Positions 53,020 to 62,456 of a stretch of 64,000 bases of DNA are shown here, one piece after another. The notes beneath the pieces are model-generated. The model saw nothing but the letters and a program-made list of their open reading frames with translations, made no database searches and was not told the origin of the DNA. The stretch lies in the NCBI RefSeq assembly GCF_023283895.1, contig NZ_JAKILB010000006.1, positions 283,163-347,162 of the forward strand. The letters run 5' to 3'. A program made the position numbers and the translations under genes. The stretch is from Shewanella pneumatophori. Lineage in GTDB: Bacteria > Pseudomonadota > Gammaproteobacteria > Enterobacterales > Shewanellaceae. Numbering within the stretch: the stretch's first letter is position 1; each line of letters opens with the position of its first letter.

Positions 53020-54423
53020 TTACTTAAGCGCTAAACCTTGATAAGTCTGGCTTAACTCAGCCATTTCAACCGAAGGTACAATCACTTTATCTTCAAGTAG
53101 TAGATCGGCAACGCTTTGGTCGAATGAGCGGTAATGTAGTTTAGTCTCAACACTGTAGTCTGTTACACCTGCTGGTAGGCTGAACGGGTACTTAACTGTT
53201 TTAGACCCTTTTGCAGGGATTGTGTTTTGTACTGAGAAGCTAGCCACTTTCCATGGTTTGTGTTCAGACTTGCCATGCACATCAACCGCAGTGTCTTGGA
53301 AAATAACAGTACCTTCTGGTAACGCGTTTTCAGCCGTTAATGTACCAGAGCGTAAAAGCTCTTTGCCATTTACATCACGAACGATAACTTCCAACCAGAT
53401 CTGGCGGATAAAGGTTAAGCTAGTTGGTAAATCATGGCCAGCGCGGCGGTTAAATACGGTAACTTCTAATACTGGAGCATTGGCAGAACCTGTTACTTTA
53501 GCTTCAAGTGCTGCAGCAGACTTTAAGCGCTTAACCGCTTCATCTGCGTGAGCTTGGCCGTTTTTAACTCCTAAAAGTGGAGCGATAACAGCATTACCAC
53601 CCACAAAACCATGGTCGTGCACTAAGCTACGCACAGGGCCGCCACGTGCAGCTTTACCACCTAAGCGGTGCTCTTCAAGCTTTTTAGCCGGTAGCATTTC
53701 GTCTGCAACGCGCATTGCTGTTTCAACAGGCACCATGTGACAGTCTTGACATTGAATGTCTGCTGCGGCGTATGGTGATTTCTTCCACTCGTCATAGGTA
53801 TGTTCAAGGGCAAAGTTGTCGTGAACAGGGTTAAATACGTTGTGGCAGTTAGCGCAGAATTCAGACTTAGTATGTAGCTCTGAGTATTCAGCCTTATGGC
53901 CACGTGGCTTAGCATCGTCAAATGGGCCACGTTTAACTTTGTCGTTAGCGATTTCTAATGAAGCATTACCATGCTCACCCATAGCTGTGTGTTGCATGTT
54001 GGTATCAACCACGCTGTGGCACACTTCACACGATACGCCTTGATTCGCGATTGCTTGAGTGGTGAAACCACCAAACTTGCCTGATTCAGATTTAAATTCA
54101 ACCGTTTGAGTAACAGTACCTAGCACTGTATGACAGCCACCACAAAGGTTTTTAGCTGCGCCGTTAGTTTCTTTCTCACCCATAGCCCACTCAGCTTGGA
54201 ACACTGGATCGATAAAGGCGATTGAATGCATCGAACCTTGCCAGCCGTTCCATTGACGAGGGTGACAGCCTTTACAAGTGTTTGAGTCGCGCCATTGTTT
54301 TAACTCAGGCTTTTTATCACCTTCAACACTTAGGTATGACGGCGCAAATTCCATCTCTTTTTCGGCGTGAGCTAGCACAGGCATAGCGCACAAAAGCGCT
54401 AAAGCTAGGTATGTTTTTTTCAT
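53020..54423 (-). CDS. Pentaheme c-type cytochrome (cytochrome c554-like)
   Basis: 467-residue periplasmic multiheme cytochrome. Signal peptide MKKTYLALALLCAMPVLAHA, then five CXXCH heme sites at Cys50, 94, 132, 190 and 225 (CKGCH, CGGCH, CEVCH, CANCH, CQDCH). The N-terminal part resembles the cytochrome c554 family; the C-terminal 200 residues are heme-free and predicted beta-rich. ATG at 54423 was chosen because it begins the signal peptide; an upstream TTG at 54441 has no ribosome-binding site. Probably carries electrons in anaerobic respiration; donor and acceptor unknown. Confidence 0.9.
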   Translation of the reverse strand: MKKTYLALALLCAMPVLAHAEKEMEFAPSYLSVEGDKKPELKQWRDSNTCKGCHPRQWNGWQGSMHSIAFIDPVFQAEWAMGEKETNGAAKNLCGGCHTVLGTVTQTVEFKSESGKFGGFTTQAIANQGVSCEVCHSVVDTNMQHTAMGEHGNASLEIANDKVKRGPFDDAKPRGHKAEYSELHTKSEFCANCHNVFNPVHDNFALEHTYDEWKKSPYAAADIQCQDCHMVPVETAMRVADEMLPAKKLEEHRLGGKAARGGPVRSLVHDHGFVGGNAVIAPLLGVKNGQAHADEAVKRLKSAAALEAKVTGSANAPVLEVTVFNRRAGHDLPTSLTFIRQIWLEVIVRDVNGKELLRSGTLTAENALPEGTVIFQDTAVDVHGKSEHKPWKVASFSVQNTIPAKGSKTVKYPFSLPAGVTDYSVETKLHYRSFDQSVADLLLEDKVIVPSVEMAELSQTYQGLALK

Positions 54424-54903
54424 GTGGTTATTTTTATCCAATAACTAACTAAATTACTCGAAAGCTCAATCTAAACAATCACTGTAGATTGGCAGGTGTC
54501 AGCCTAGTCAGGCGTGAGCATAGTAATGAAATCTTCAAAAGGGTTCTGCAAGCTGCAGCACATAAAGTTATTGAATTAATTTACATTTCTTGAGCTTTCT
54601 CAAGAAATTGAATAAAAATAAACAATTTGCTACCTAGAATAACCAATACTTGATAGGAGAGCTTAAAAGTACAAATTAAACGCATGTTTATTAATGAGTT
54701 AGCAAGTTAGATGCTAGGAACATATTTTATGTTTAGTCATATTGAAGTGATTGTGGTTAATAGTGGTTAAGTCGTTTGTTAGCATCTGCAAGTCGGGGAA
54801 AATCTGGCTAACAATGATGAGAGAAAAGCTTATACACGGGATTAAATTACTAAAAAGCGGATTAAAATCACCCTTAGCGGCTAAACTCAAGTATCATAGG
54901 CAC
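54424..54903. other. Divergent intergenic region between the cytochrome gene and trpH
   Basis: 480 bases. Contains the palindrome at 54585-54608. A trpH frame open from 54751 could extend into it, but family length argues against that. Confidence 0.5.
54585..54608. promoter_or_regulatory. Perfect palindrome upstream of the pentaheme cytochrome
   Basis: ATTTCTTGAG - CTTT - CTCAAGAAAT, ten-base perfect arms. About 160 bases before the cytochrome start on the minus strand and 300 before trpH. No T-tract, so an operator is more likely than a terminator. Confidence 0.5.
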
Positions 54904-55776
54904 ATGAAAGATGAAAATAATACAGATGTAAGATTGGTTGATTTACACAGCCATACGACCGCATCCGATGGTCAACTGTCCCCTTCAGAATTGGTTGAGC
55001 GTGCGATATCTAAAGGCGTGCAAATGTTTGCCATTACAGATCACGACACCATAGATGGATTAAAAGAAGCTCACCATTTTAATCAGCGTCATGACACACC
55101 TTTAGAACTTATTAATGGGGTTGAAATTTCAACTCGCTGGAATAATTTTGATATTCATATCGTTGCGCTCAATGTTGATATCGATAATGTCGAGTTGGCC
55201 GCATTTTTAGTTAACCAACGTGAGCTACGATCAAGTCGTGCTAAAGAGATAGGTGAGCGCTTAGCTAAAGCCGGTATTGAGGGCGCTTATGAAGGTGCTA
55301 AAGGTTACGCGGGTGAAGCTGCCATTAGTCGCGGGCATTATGCGCGCTGGTTAGCTGAAAAGGGCTATGCCACTAATACCGCTAATGTATTTAAAAAGTA
55401 TTTAGCCCGCGGTAAAACCGGCTATGTGCCTAACAATTGGGGCGATATGGCCAGTGCCATAGACATAGTTCACCAAGCGGGTGGGGTCGCGGTACTTGCC
55501 CATCCAAGTGGCTACAAATTATCGGCTAAATGGCTTAAGCGTTTAGTGCGTGAATTTAAAGAGGCTGGTGGTGATGCAATGGAAGTGGTGTTAGGCCAGC
55601 AAACCATTGATGATCGTAACAACCTCATCTCGCTTAGCATAAATAATGGCTTAACGTGCTCGTTAGGCAGCGATTTTCATTTTCCAGGTAGCTGGATTGA
55701 GATCGGCAAAAATATGTTCCAACCCCAAGGCGTAAATTGGGTTTGGCATTCAGAAAAATGGAAGGTAGTGCAATGA
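54904..55776 (+). CDS. trpH: RNase AM / PHP-domain phosphoesterase TrpH (YciV)
   Basis: 290-residue PHP-superfamily enzyme; E. coli TrpH (RNase AM, 293 aa) matures the 5' ends of rRNAs and digests 3'-5' phosphoadenosine nucleotides. Metal motifs DLHSHTTASDG, ITDHDTIDG, NGVEISTRW, LAHPSGY and GSDFHFPG are all present. ATG at 54904 matches the family N-terminus; the frame remains open to 54751 with an unconvincing 51-residue extension. Overlaps yciO by four bases (ATGA). Confidence 0.93.
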   Translation: MKDENNTDVRLVDLHSHTTASDGQLSPSELVERAISKGVQMFAITDHDTIDGLKEAHHFNQRHDTPLELINGVEISTRWNNFDIHIVALNVDIDNVELAAFLVNQRELRSSRAKEIGERLAKAGIEGAYEGAKGYAGEAAISRGHYARWLAEKGYATNTANVFKKYLARGKTGYVPNNWGDMASAIDIVHQAGGVAVLAHPSGYKLSAKWLKRLVREFKEAGGDAMEVVLGQQTIDDRNNLISLSINNGLTCSLGSDFHFPGSWIEIGKNMFQPQGVNWVWHSEKWKVVQ

Positions 55777-56393
55777 GTCAGTTCTTTTATATGCATGAGG
55801 AAAACCCTCAAGCGCGCTTAATTAGTCAAGCAGTGAACGTCATTAAAAGCGGTGGTGTCATTGTTTATCCAACGGATTCAGGTTATGCCCTTGGCTGCTT
55901 GATTGGTGACAAAGATGCAATGAGCAAGATTGCTCGCATTAGACAGATTGAAAATGATCATAACTTTTCACTCATGTGCCGCGATCAGTCTGAACTTGCT
56001 AATTATGCTCGTGTAGACAATCAGGCATACCGCTTACTTAAGCAAAATACACCAGGCCCTTACACCTTTATCTTTAAGGCTTCAAAAGAGGTACCTAAAA
56101 GATTACAAAACCCAAAGAAGAAGACTATAGGTATCCGTGTACCTGATAACGTGATTGCTCTGGCTTTGCTTGAAGCGCTAGACGAGCCGTTAATGTCGAC
56201 CAGTTTAATTCTGCCTGGGCAAGACTTCACTGAGTCAGATCCTGAGCATATCCGTGACATCTTAGAACACCAAGTTGACTTGATTATTCATGGTGGTTAT
56301 CTAGGTGAAAAACCAACGACAGTGATTGATTTATCGGATGATACGATTGAAGTTATCCGTGAAGGTGCTGGCGACGTAACACCGTTCCTTTAA
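55773..56393 (+). CDS. yciO: YciO (TsaC/Sua5-like) protein
   Basis: 206-residue protein of the YrdC/Sua5/YciO fold, the same length as E. coli YciO. Characteristic text: SGGVIVYPTDSGYALGCLIG near residue 31, KKKTIGIRVPDN, and TTVIDLSDD. Related to threonylcarbamoyl-AMP synthases but YciO is regarded as only weakly active; role uncertain. Four-base overlap with trpH. Confidence 0.94.
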   Translation: MSQFFYMHEENPQARLISQAVNVIKSGGVIVYPTDSGYALGCLIGDKDAMSKIARIRQIENDHNFSLMCRDQSELANYARVDNQAYRLLKQNTPGPYTFIFKASKEVPKRLQNPKKKTIGIRVPDNVIALALLEALDEPLMSTSLILPGQDFTESDPEHIRDILEHQVDLIIHGGYLGEKPTTVIDLSDDTIEVIREGAGDVTPFL

Positions 56394-56493
56394 CGCGATT
56401 ACTGCGGCGCGATTAATTGCCTGCGTTGATGGCTTTAATCGGTGAACATTTACAGGTATAATCGCGCGTTTGCGAAAATAGAGGGTGTTACGG

Positions 56494-57282
56494 ATGGAGG
56501 GCGTTCAGCAAAAATTGCCTTTAGCCGTGGTTCGGGGTGAACCTTTTAAGGTGATGCCGAAAGACCTTTTTATTCCGCCAGAGGCATTAGAGGTTTTTCT
56601 TGAGTCCTTTGAAGGGCCGTTAGATCTTTTGCTTTATTTAATCCGTAAACAAAAACTTGATGTTGTTGATTTACCGATTTTCTCAATTACTCAACAGTAC
56701 TTAGAGTATGTGAATCTTCTGCAAGGCGCCAAAGTGGAGCTTGCAGCAGATTACTTGGTGATGGCGGCTACCTTAGCCGAGATTAAATCTCGACTATTAC
56801 TGCCAAGACCTGAGGTTGAGCAAGAAGATGAAGAAGATCCACGGGCACAGTTGATCCGTCAACTTAAAGCCTATGAAGTGATCAAAGATGCGCAAGAAAA
56901 GCTGGATGAATTGCCGAGAATGGAACGCGATATGTTCCAAGCTAAAGCGGTTCCCGCAGCGAATATCAAGCCTGAATTATTACCTCCTGAGGTGTCTCTC
57001 ACTGAGATTGCTCGGGCGTTTTCTTCAGTATTAAAGCGTATAGAAGCCACTGAAAGTCATCATGTTGTTCGTGAAGTCCTGTCGACTCGTGAACGCATGG
57101 CGCAAATTTTAGCTAAGCTCAATGCTGAGACTTACTTACCATTTGAAGCCTTATTTGATTTTGAAGAAGGCCGCAGTGGGGTTGTAGTCAGCTTTTTGGC
57201 ATTAATGGAGCTGGTAAAAGAGTTACTGGTTGAGCTGGTACAAGCTGAGCCGTTTTCAACGATACATGTTAGGGCCTATTAA
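56494..57282 (+). CDS. scpA: Segregation and condensation protein ScpA
   Basis: 262-residue kleisin that joins ScpB with an SMC-type ATPase. N-terminal kleisin motif FEGPLDLLLYLIRKQKLDV near residue 43, then DLPIFSITQQYLEY, AADYLVMAATLAEIKSRLLL, and a C-terminal winged helix. ATG at 56494 has GAGGG nine bases upstream; GTG at 56485 would abut it. E. coli uses MukBEF and lacks this pair; Shewanella also has MukBEF-lacking or mixed systems, so the SMC partner must be sought elsewhere. Confidence 0.95.
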   Translation: MEGVQQKLPLAVVRGEPFKVMPKDLFIPPEALEVFLESFEGPLDLLLYLIRKQKLDVVDLPIFSITQQYLEYVNLLQGAKVELAADYLVMAATLAEIKSRLLLPRPEVEQEDEEDPRAQLIRQLKAYEVIKDAQEKLDELPRMERDMFQAKAVPAANIKPELLPPEVSLTEIARAFSSVLKRIEATESHHVVREVLSTRERMAQILAKLNAETYLPFEALFDFEEGRSGVVVSFLALMELVKELLVELVQAEPFSTIHVRAY

Positions 57283-57283
57283 G

Positions 57284-57880
57284 TTGTCGCAGATAAATCC
57301 AGATCAGCTTAAGCAGTTAATCGAGGCTAGCCTATTTGTGTTAGCTAAACCAATGACAATTAAAGCATTAAAAGAAAGCGTATTGGCTAACTTTAATGTG
57401 TCACGGGTAAAAATTAAGGCATGTATTGAAGAGTTACAGCTCGATTATGAGAATCGAGGTGTACAATTAGTAAAAGTGGCTGGTGGTTATCGTTTTCAGA
57501 CATTGGCTGAACTGAGTCCATTTTTACAGCCCTTGTGGCAAGAAAAGGCCCCAAAATATTCACGTGCGACTTTAGAAACATTGGCGGTAATTGCGTATCG
57601 TCAACCTGTTACCCGTGGTGACATTGAATTTGTGCGTGGCGTGGCTATTAGTAGCCACATTATCAAAAGTTTAAACGATAGAAATTGGATTAAAGTTGTT
57701 GGCCATAAAGAGGTTCCGGGCAGACCGGCACTTTATGCAACGACGACCGATTTTTTAGCTTATTTCGGCTTAGATACCATTGCGGACTTACCGCCTTTAT
57801 CTGATGCTGAATCATTAGCTGCACTATTTTCAACAGAAAAGAGTGTGAGCGAAAAAACAGAAGAGTCTACTAATGAGTGA
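57284..57880 (+). CDS. scpB: Segregation and condensation protein ScpB
   Basis: 198-residue winged-helix protein of the SMC-ScpAB complex. Motifs: [14 protein letters not shown] at the N-terminus, [30 protein letters not shown] and [20 protein letters not shown]. The TTG at 57284 directly follows the scpA stop with AGGG nine bases upstream. An in-frame ATG at 57266 (overlapping scpA) is the alternative. The 3' end overlaps rluB by eight bases. Confidence 0.92.
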   Translation: MSQINPDQLKQLIEASLFVLAKPMTIKALKESVLANFNVSRVKIKACIEELQLDYENRGVQLVKVAGGYRFQTLAELSPFLQPLWQEKAPKYSRATLETLAVIAYRQPVTRGDIEFVRGVAISSHIIKSLNDRNWIKVVGHKEVPGRPALYATTTDFLAYFGLDTIADLPPLSDAESLAALFSTEKSVSEKTEESTNE

Positions 57881-58745
57881 AAAATTGCAGAAAGTCTTGG
57901 CCCGTGCAGGCCATGGCTCCCGTCGTGAGATGGAGGCATGGATTGCTGCAGGTCGAGTTAGTGTTGACGGCGAAATTGCAAGCCTAGGCGATCGCGTTGA
58001 ATCAGACGCAAAAATTCGTATCGATGGCCGTACAGTTTCAATTCGTTCTGAAGAAGATGTTGTGTGCCGCGTTATTGCATACCACAAGCCTGAAGGTGAA
58101 ATTTGTAGTCGTAAAGATCCTGAAGGGCGTCCAACAGTATTTGACCGTCTACCAAAAACTCGCGATTCACGCTGGGTTGCAGTAGGGCGTTTGGATATTA
58201 ACACTTCAGGTTTATTGTTATTCACCTCTGACGGTGAATTAGCAAACCGCCTAATGCACCCATCAAATGAAGTAGAGCGTGAATACGCTGTGCGTACATT
58301 TGGTGAAGTGACTGATGCTTGTATTCAACGTTTACGCATGGGCGTAACCTTGGAAGACGGCCCAGCAAACTTTGATAAAGTTAAAGCTGCTGGTGGCGAA
58401 GGCATGAACAAATGGTGGCACGTTAGCTTAGCTGAAGGCCGTAACCGTGAAGTTCGTCGTTTATGGGAATCTCAAGAAGTTCAGGTAAGCCGTCTTATCC
58501 GTATTCGTTACGGTATGATTGAGCTACCTAAAGCCCTACCACGTGGTGGTTGGATTGAGTTACCAATTGAAGAAGTAAACTACTTGCGTAAAACAGCTGG
58601 TATGGACGAAGAAACGCGTACATTACTTGGTACTGACAAGCACAGTGTGGCGCGTAATAAAGTACGTAGCGCTAAAATTAAGCGTGCTGTACACAAGCAT
58701 AAAGTTGCTACAAGTAAGCCAAAGCCATCGCGTCAGCGTACTTAA
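57873..58745 (+). CDS. rluB: 23S rRNA pseudouridine(2605) synthase RluB
   Basis: 290-residue pseudouridine synthase with an N-terminal S4 RNA-binding domain ([20 protein letters not shown]) and catalytic Asp108 in [13 protein letters not shown]. Then [12 protein letters not shown], typical of the RsuA/RluB group, and a short basic C-terminal tail ([10 protein letters not shown]). The operon order scpA-scpB-rluB is common in gammaproteobacteria. Confidence 0.95.
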   Translation: MSEKLQKVLARAGHGSRREMEAWIAAGRVSVDGEIASLGDRVESDAKIRIDGRTVSIRSEEDVVCRVIAYHKPEGEICSRKDPEGRPTVFDRLPKTRDSRWVAVGRLDINTSGLLLFTSDGELANRLMHPSNEVEREYAVRTFGEVTDACIQRLRMGVTLEDGPANFDKVKAAGGEGMNKWWHVSLAEGRNREVRRLWESQEVQVSRLIRIRYGMIELPKALPRGGWIELPIEEVNYLRKTAGMDEETRTLLGTDKHSVARNKVRSAKIKRAVHKHKVATSKPKPSRQRT

Positions 58746-58772
58746 TTTATTAAGTTACTGATGATGAAGATT

Positions 58773-58802
58773 AAAAAGGCCGCTAATTAGCGGCCTTTTT
58801 GT
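58773..58802. terminator. Bidirectional terminator between rluB and yciK
   Basis: Stem AAAAAGGCCGCTAA / TTAGCGGCCTTTTT, essentially a perfect palindrome, between convergent genes. Confidence 0.93.
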
Positions 58803-58827
58803 TAGCTTTTTTGCGCATAATTGACAA

Positions 58828-59565
58828 TTATTGCGCGTTTAACTGCTGACCATTCACGTCTTTAGAATCATCACCCATTAAATACAGATAAGTCGCCATA
58901 ATGTCTTCTGGTGCTTTTAAAGTTTGTGGGTTTTCAGCTGGGTAAGCATTAGCGCGCATACCAGTACGAGTCGCGCCCGGGTTAATGCTGTTTACGCGAA
59001 TAACCGTATCTTCATACTCATGAGCCAGTGATTGCATCATGCCTTCGGTAGCAAACTTAGAAATTGCATATTCGCCCCAGTAAGCACGGCCTTGGCGACC
59101 GACACTGCTAGAAGTAAATAGTAAAGAAGCACTCTCTGACTTGCGCATAATTGGCAACATTGCTTTGGTTAGCATTATTTCAGCAATAAGGTTAACTTGT
59201 AGAACATCATTTACCGTACTCATGGTGATGTGTTCGAACGGGCCTAATACGCCAAGTAAGCTTGCGTTATGCAATAGGCCGTCAAGCTTACCAAACTGTT
59301 CTTCAATCGTTTCAGCCATATCCTTGTAGTTTTGCTCTGTCGCGCCTTTTAAGTCGAGAGGCACAATGGCTGGTGTAGGGTAACCGGCTTGTTCGATTAG
59401 GTCATAAACTGCTTCTAGTTTTTTTACTGTTTTGCCTAATAAGATCACGGTGGCGCCATGTTTTGCATAAGCTATTGCTGCTGCTTTACCGATACCGTCA
59501 CCAGCACCTGTAACTAAAATGGTCTTGTTTTTTAGTAAATCTTTTGCTGCTTGATATTCCAACAT
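58828..59565 (-). CDS. yciK: Short-chain dehydrogenase/reductase YciK
   Basis: 245-residue SDR oxidoreductase. Cofactor motif VTGAGDGIGKAAA near residue 19, NAS motif in LLHNASLLG, catalytic YAISK with the preceding serine in LLFTSSSVG, and NPGATRTGMRA. It matches YciK of E. coli (252 aa), also near rluB and sohB. Substrate unknown. Confidence 0.93.
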   Translation of the reverse strand: MLEYQAAKDLLKNKTILVTGAGDGIGKAAAIAYAKHGATVILLGKTVKKLEAVYDLIEQAGYPTPAIVPLDLKGATEQNYKDMAETIEEQFGKLDGLLHNASLLGVLGPFEHITMSTVNDVLQVNLIAEIMLTKAMLPIMRKSESASLLFTSSSVGRQGRAYWGEYAISKFATEGMMQSLAHEYEDTVIRVNSINPGATRTGMRANAYPAENPQTLKAPEDIMATYLYLMGDDSKDVNGQQLNAQ

Positions 59566-59826
59566 GAGTTAATACTTCCTCAGAGCTCAAACGCCCGTCA
59601 CTTCTAGAATCGCTGATGTGTTAAACAGTTGTTTTAAACAAACGATTAATTTTTATGCGTTCAATTAATGCTTGGTTGTGACAAAAATGTAGCTAAGTCA
59701 ATAATTTTACGTTAACTTGAACTTAGTTAAGGACTAACAATAAGTCCTATTGGTATACATTGTTGACTATTGTGACCAATTTCTTAGTGAAAACAAAATT
59801 ATTACAACAAGATTTGGGGAAAAAAG

Positions 59827-62313
59827 ATGAAAAAACTCTTTTTGGGCGTAGCAATCACCTCAGCACTGGGGCTCACGGCTTGTAGCGAAGACAGTTATAA
59901 CGAGTTAGTAGACAAAACCGAACCACTGATCCCTCAGTCCGTTTTTGTCTTTGACCCCGCAAATAGTGAAGTTCCATTACCTAATGACTTATTGTTTAAC
60001 GGCACGACTGACGGTACTTTAGCCATTCCTGGTGAAGAGTCGGGTGATTACGTCGATCCTCAAATTGCATTAGGCGCGTTAGATGGTTGGTCTCTAACAT
60101 CGCCAATAACGATTGATGTTGTTCCAGCGAAAGATAGCGACGGCACAATGCTGACAATTGATGCTGCTTCAGTTGCACAACCAGGTGCGGTACGTGTATT
60201 TGAGGCAACAGTAGGTGGAGCACTTTCTTCAGATCTAGAATGTAGCGCAGCCCCTTCAGTATCAGCCTGTAAAGTCGGTGCCGAACTACAGTTTGGTGTC
60301 GATTACATTTCTCAGGCTTCAGGTAACAAAGTTGCGATTATTCCACTTAAGCCACTTAAGGCTGGTCAATCATACATTTATGCGACTACCACACTTATTC
60401 AAGATTCTGCAGGCCGCCCAATTGCGCCGTCTGCTTCTTATGATTTATTAAAGTTAGACATTGAAACTAAGCCATTAGAAACCCCTGATCAGTTATTTTT
60501 ACAAACTCTAGTAAACAGCTATGAGAAGGGCATGGCTGCAGCCGGTGGCCCAAGTGTTGAAGAGGTAACTTACTCAGGCTTGTTTACCACTCAGTCAGTG
60601 GCCGATGTGTATGAGACTACTAAATTATTGATGGTTGACCCAACAGACGGTAACCCTTATGCGCCTAAGCTAACAGCAATGCCAACACCACTCGGTTATA
60701 CAGTTGCGCAGGCTATAGGCCTAACGCCAGCTGATAAATTAGCTTATACTATTTCAAACATAGCCGATGTATATGCTGCAGAGATTCAAATTCCCATTTA
60801 TGGCGATTGTTCATCTACAGCTTGTTTAGACGCTAATTTAAACCCATTGATTAATGGCCACTGGAAAGCACAAGGTGATAGCCCTGTTTCAGTATTACTT
60901 GCGTTAGAAGCTGGCAGCTTAAGCCAAGCTAATTATGCAGGCCAAGCCATGGCTTATGGTATTGACCCTGCTGCAGGTATTGCAAACCCAGCACTATTAG
61001 CTGGTAAAGCATGGTTACTTGATGATGGCACTCCTGCAGATACCACTAAGCACCTGACTAAGTTTAATCCAATCCCTGCCATCAAAGGCTATGAAAAGGT
61101 CCCAGTGCAAATTACGGTTCCTAATGTCACGAAGCTAGCTGAATTTTATTCTGAACAGAACCTACCTTTCACTGCACCAACTAATGGTTGGCCAACAACT
61201 GTGGCGATGCACGGTTTAGGTGGTGGTAAAGAGATGGCGCTAGCATATGCGGGAACTTATGCAGCTTCTGGTATTGCAACGATAGCGATTGATATGCCAT
61301 TGCATGGTGCGCGTTCATTTGATGCAAACGGTGATGGTATTTATGAGGTTTCAGCAACAGATCCAAGCTATGGCGCTGTTGTTGGTACACCAGATGCATT
61401 TAAAAATGGTAATCCACTAGCTTTTGTTAACATCGCTAGCACCTTAACTGTTCGTGATAACTTCCGCCAAGCAACGGTAGATCACTTAGCGCTACGTGCA
61501 GCCTTGACAGGTCTATACATGGGGATCGCTCAAGCGGGTGGTCAGCAGATTTTTGATATCAGCCAAATTAGCGCTCAAGGCTTAAGTTTAGGCGGTATTG
61601 TTGGTTCAACATTCTCTAACTACGCTGCAACAGGTCTTCGCGACCCAGCTAGCGGTACTGAGCTGCCAAATGCTTACGGCTTAAATGCTGCATCATTAGT
61701 GGCACCAGCGGGAGGACTTGCCGGTGCATTTGCAGGTTCGCCAACATTTGGCCCAGTATTGTTTGACACTATTGTTGCTACAGAGTCGTTCCAAGCGCTG
61801 GTTGATGAAGCCAACGTAAATGGTGCTGAACCGGGTAGTGATGAATATAACGCGATTGTGGCTGCAGTATACGCAGAGTTTATTCCAACCTTTGCTTTTG
61901 CAGTACAAACAGCCTTTGATAGTGCAGATCCAATTAACCATGCAGTGTCGCTTGCTAGCACTCAATTACCAATTCACTTAATTGAAGTGGTGGGTGATGC
62001 AACTAACAAGCCTGATCAGGTATTGCCAAATACAGTAGAAGGTTTCCCACTGTCAGGTACTGAGCCGTTAATCGCTAGCCTTGGCCTTAAGTGTGTAGAT
62101 AGCACTGAAGCAGGTTCTGGTGCAGTGCGCTTTAGTAAAGGTCACCACAGCTCAATTGTAAGCCCTGATGAAATCGATGGGGTAACAGATGGTATGGCAG
62201 CACAAGCAACCGTTGAAATGCAGCAACAAGTTGCCGCATTTGCGCTAACAGCAGGTAAAGGCTCTGCGACTATCTTAGTGCAAGATAGCTCAGTGCTTCA
62301 AAGCTGCCCATAG
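59827..62313 (+). CDS. volA: VolA/Pla-1-type surface lipase lipoprotein
   Basis: 828-residue lipoprotein: lipobox LTAC with Cys19, a long N-terminal domain of the bacterial-virulence-factor lipase type (SVFVFDPANSEVPLPNDLLF), and an alpha/beta hydrolase domain from about residue 450 (AMHGLGGGKEMALAYAGTYA). The nucleophile is Ser587 in GLSLGG; the last part carries the histidine in KGHHSSIVS. VolA of Vibrio is a surface-exposed lysophospholipase releasing fatty acids for uptake, consistent with the fadIJ genes elsewhere in the window. Confidence 0.92.
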   Translation: MKKLFLGVAITSALGLTACSEDSYNELVDKTEPLIPQSVFVFDPANSEVPLPNDLLFNGTTDGTLAIPGEESGDYVDPQIALGALDGWSLTSPITIDVVPAKDSDGTMLTIDAASVAQPGAVRVFEATVGGALSSDLECSAAPSVSACKVGAELQFGVDYISQASGNKVAIIPLKPLKAGQSYIYATTTLIQDSAGRPIAPSASYDLLKLDIETKPLETPDQLFLQTLVNSYEKGMAAAGGPSVEEVTYSGLFTTQSVADVYETTKLLMVDPTDGNPYAPKLTAMPTPLGYTVAQAIGLTPADKLAYTISNIADVYAAEIQIPIYGDCSSTACLDANLNPLINGHWKAQGDSPVSVLLALEAGSLSQANYAGQAMAYGIDPAAGIANPALLAGKAWLLDDGTPADTTKHLTKFNPIPAIKGYEKVPVQITVPNVTKLAEFYSEQNLPFTAPTNGWPTTVAMHGLGGGKEMALAYAGTYAASGIATIAIDMPLHGARSFDANGDGIYEVSATDPSYGAVVGTPDAFKNGNPLAFVNIASTLTVRDNFRQATVDHLALRAALTGLYMGIAQAGGQQIFDISQISAQGLSLGGIVGSTFSNYAATGLRDPASGTELPNAYGLNAASLVAPAGGLAGAFAGSPTFGPVLFDTIVATESFQALVDEANVNGAEPGSDEYNAIVAAVYAEFIPTFAFAVQTAFDSADPINHAVSLASTQLPIHLIEVVGDATNKPDQVLPNTVEGFPLSGTEPLIASLGLKCVDSTEAGSGAVRFSKGHHSSIVSPDEIDGVTDGMAAQATVEMQQQVAAFALTAGKGSATILVQDSSVLQSCP

Positions 62314-62346
62314 GCAAAATACGCCTAATAAAGAGCGTATTTGTAC

Positions 62347-62378
62347 AAAAAAAGACCCAGCGAAAGCTGGGTTTTTTA
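62347..62378 (+). terminator. Terminator of volA
   Basis: Stem ACCCAGC / GCTGGGT with loop GAAA, A-run before and TTTTTT after. Confidence 0.92.
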
Positions 62379-62456
62379 TTGGCGTGTTTTATTGCCAAAT
62401 AGGCTGCTAGAATAGGCCTCAATTGAAGAGATAATCAGTTTAAGCTGGAGAATATT

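Noticed and set aside
54751..54903. 51-residue extension of trpH
   Set aside because: The family begins just before the DLHSH motif and the shorter form has the E. coli length.
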